DNA from: Dipylidium caninum
Taxonomy: Eukaryota; Platyhelminthes; Cestoda; Cyclophyllidea; Dipylidiidae
Length of the DNA: 64,000 nucleotides
Assembly: GCA_017562135.1 (NCBI GenBank)
Contig: QEYB01000062.1
Coordinates: forward strand, 248,001 to 312,000
Reading direction: 5' to 3'
The position numbers were made by a program, and so were the translations under genes. The notes beneath the pieces are model-generated. The model was not told where the DNA came from. It worked only from the letters and a program-made list of their open reading frames with translations, and ran no database searches. Below, in pieces: positions 62,165 to 64,000 of this stretch (position 1 is its first letter; every line of letters starts with the position of its first letter).

Positions 62165-64000
62165 AGAAGTTGAAAGCAAAAGCGTGGGAATGGATTAAAC
62201 ACCAACCATGAGACTATTTCGAAAGTAGCCTCCGTAGTCGCCCTTAGGCCATTCCTGGCTAAAATTTAGGAAACAGACCCCATCGCAGGGGAAAAACGCC
62301 CCTTCAAGCCACTAACAGAAAAAAAAGTATCGCTTGGGCAGTCCGAAGCTGGGTTATGTCGGAATTGTCCAACAAAAGAAGAGTGTTCGTGAACAGACGA
62401 TGCCTCTCAAGTGAGAGTTTCGGTGACCAGGGCGTTGCGCAACTGCGGTCACCGTAGAGCGTCACCCCAGTCGTGTCGGGGAGACTGGAGTGGCCACGAG
62501 GACGTGTCGTGTGTTGGGACAACTTCAGTTGCATTCCGCACCCTCGTAGCCCGCGCACAGGAATTAGAGACGGGAGAAGAAACTCGCTCAACGATTATGA
62601 AGGAGGTTGCGATCTTCCCACTTCTGGGAGACTTCCCGTTAAAAAAAAACGTGGCAGAAGAAAAACAACGCCGAACTGGACCGGAAATGGTCCTCCTAGG
62701 TGACGCGGGGAAGGAATAGTTTCCCAGCGATAGCAGCAGTTAGAGCAGATTAAAATACTCTTAGGGAATGTCTGTGACGGTCACGGCTAATCACGAAGGT
62801 TGGATTAGGCAACAGCTGAAGAAATGGTATCGAGAATGCTAAAAACTTGTTTCGACGGTTGCCAGTGGAGGGGTTGTGGCCGAAAAAGCGCATAATACAC
62901 CCGCTGTCGATTATATTTAGGGTTTTAGCTGTTCCATGCGAGCACTTTGCCATCCAACTCTACAAGAGCCTGCTTTTACCACACCCGCAAACGGTTCACG
63001 CGCCCTTTCTCACTCTTGGCCCACCGAGCGCGCGATTGTGAGCTCCGTAAAGTAATGGAACAATTTAACCCTTAAGGGAAAAGAAAAGAAAAACACGGAG
63101 AGTTTAAATAAGGGTAGATTATGCTATATTTGGTGAAATGAGATGCAGGACGATTAGTGAAACAGCGGGAGGTTGCTGCTAAAGCTATGGATTAGAAGGT
63201 GCGCTACAGGAAGCCCCTCCGGTTCATGAGCAGGCACGAGACTCCGTCTACCGCAGTCAACACCGCTCCAGGAAGGACGGGGAAGGGGAAGGCAGGTGGG
63301 AATCAAGCACACAAACAGAAATAAAGCTTCACTACCACTCCAGCCGAGTATTGCGACACCCACGAGGGCATTGGAGGTGGACCACTCTCTGTTCCAGCTC
63401 CTCACTCTCCAAACTCGCTCATTAGTGGTTGAAGCGAACGTTGAAACCTCCAAGCAACGCAGGCGTTAAAATCCATTGCCCAGAAGTGTTTCAATCAACA
63501 GTTTGAGTGATAGTGCGTGGCTGTGAGGCCCTTTAGAACGCCGCCGTATAGGAAATCGCCCTCGATCCCGGCGGCGTAGCCCTGCAGAGCCGACCACACT
63601 TCGGGCAATGCCCGACCCCCTACTTTGGCACATCGTAGGCGCGAGGCACCCCGCAAGTCGCCGACACAATTCAAGGTGGGCGTCGCGAGAGACGCCTCCA
63701 CATGTGGTTTATGAGAAGCGAAACAAACCTTTTCGGACGAATCGCCCTCTTCATTTAAAGCGGCCAGACGCGTCAGTTGAAGGTTGAGAACCCGTTCAGA
63801 GAACTAGATAAAAATTAAAGTAGAAAGAATGAATTTTGGCTTTCGACTTCCCCTGTAGTTGCCCGTTAAAGATGAGTGTTTTCAACCAGCAAGTTGTACC
63901 TCTGTCATCTTAAGGGAAAACAAATATCTATACAACAAAAGAGGCAGGCGCAGACACGAATGGAGCGCTCGGTGTTCAAGTTCGAGGGACCGTTTTGCAA

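Larger units (their letters stand above)
48106..64000. other. Long GC-rich region without a supported gene
   Basis: I find no phase-consistent exon chain and no recognisable domain in these 16 kb. Features seen are C runs near 49054-49066, a G run at 50473-50483, stop-poor blocks at about 55.9-57.2 and 58.7-60.2 kb with overlapping ORFs on both strands, purine-rich sequence on + at about 57.6-63.5 kb, and CA and GA microsatellites. The longest ORF is 58867-59676 (+, 269 codons), Arg/Gly/Ser-rich with no known motif. Confidence 0.45.

Noticed and set aside
1..64000. Transposons, viral remnants, CRISPR arrays, tRNA/rRNA genes and a flatworm spliced-leader RNA
   Set aside because: I found no reverse transcriptase or transposase motifs, terminal repeats, regularly spaced repeats, cloverleaf T-arm consensus or recognisable spliced-leader sequence by eye.

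Overview
The window is eukaryotic genomic DNA. Genes are split by GT–AG introns on both strands, polyadenylation signals follow some stops, and there are no bacterial operons, rRNA or tRNA genes. Intron sizes are mixed, from 33–40 bp up to several kb. Together with a motile-cilium gene and strongly diverged transcription-factor paralogues, this suggests a parasitic flatworm (cestode or trematode). That assignment is inference; no species marker is present.

Layout. (1) 221–1120 (+): last exon of an unidentified Ser/Asn/Arg-rich protein. (2) 5697–16122 (+): five-exon PP2C-family Ser/Thr phosphatase of the PPM1E/PPM1F (POPX) type, with a ~275-residue low-complexity insertion in the catalytic domain. 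(3) 22437–19278 (-): complete eight-exon DRC10/IQCD gene for a nexin-dynein regulatory complex subunit. (4) 23.4–25.9 kb: GC-rich, Ser/Pro-rich candidate exons on +, unresolved. (5) 27720–26434 (-) and 28987–29905 (+): two small ETS-domain genes arranged head to head. Both have four exons with identical intron phases (1,1,2), and both carry a PLDLS motif of the CtBP-binding type ahead of a C-terminal ETS domain. They share a ~1.27 kb intergenic region. This inverted paralogue pair is the most interesting object here. (6) 29.9–41.1 kb: gene-poor, with one weak multi-exon candidate at 38.3–38.7 kb. (7) 41112–45992 (+): PHD-plus-CXXC protein of the CFP1/CXXC1 type with two tandem CXXC zinc fingers, three ultra-short introns and no recognisable CFP1 C-terminal domain. 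(8) 46.6–48.1 kb (-): probable multi-exon gene of unknown function. (9) 48.2–64 kb: GC-rich, purine/pyrimidine-skewed sequence with homopolymer G/C runs and no gene I can support.

The recognisable genes do not form a pathway: a phosphatase, an axonemal protein, two ETS factors and a CpG/H3K4-type chromatin reader. The splice models of genes 2, 3, 5 and 7 were built by hand. They rest on GT/AG sites, conserved phase across every junction, and protein motifs that continue across the joins. No database search was possible.
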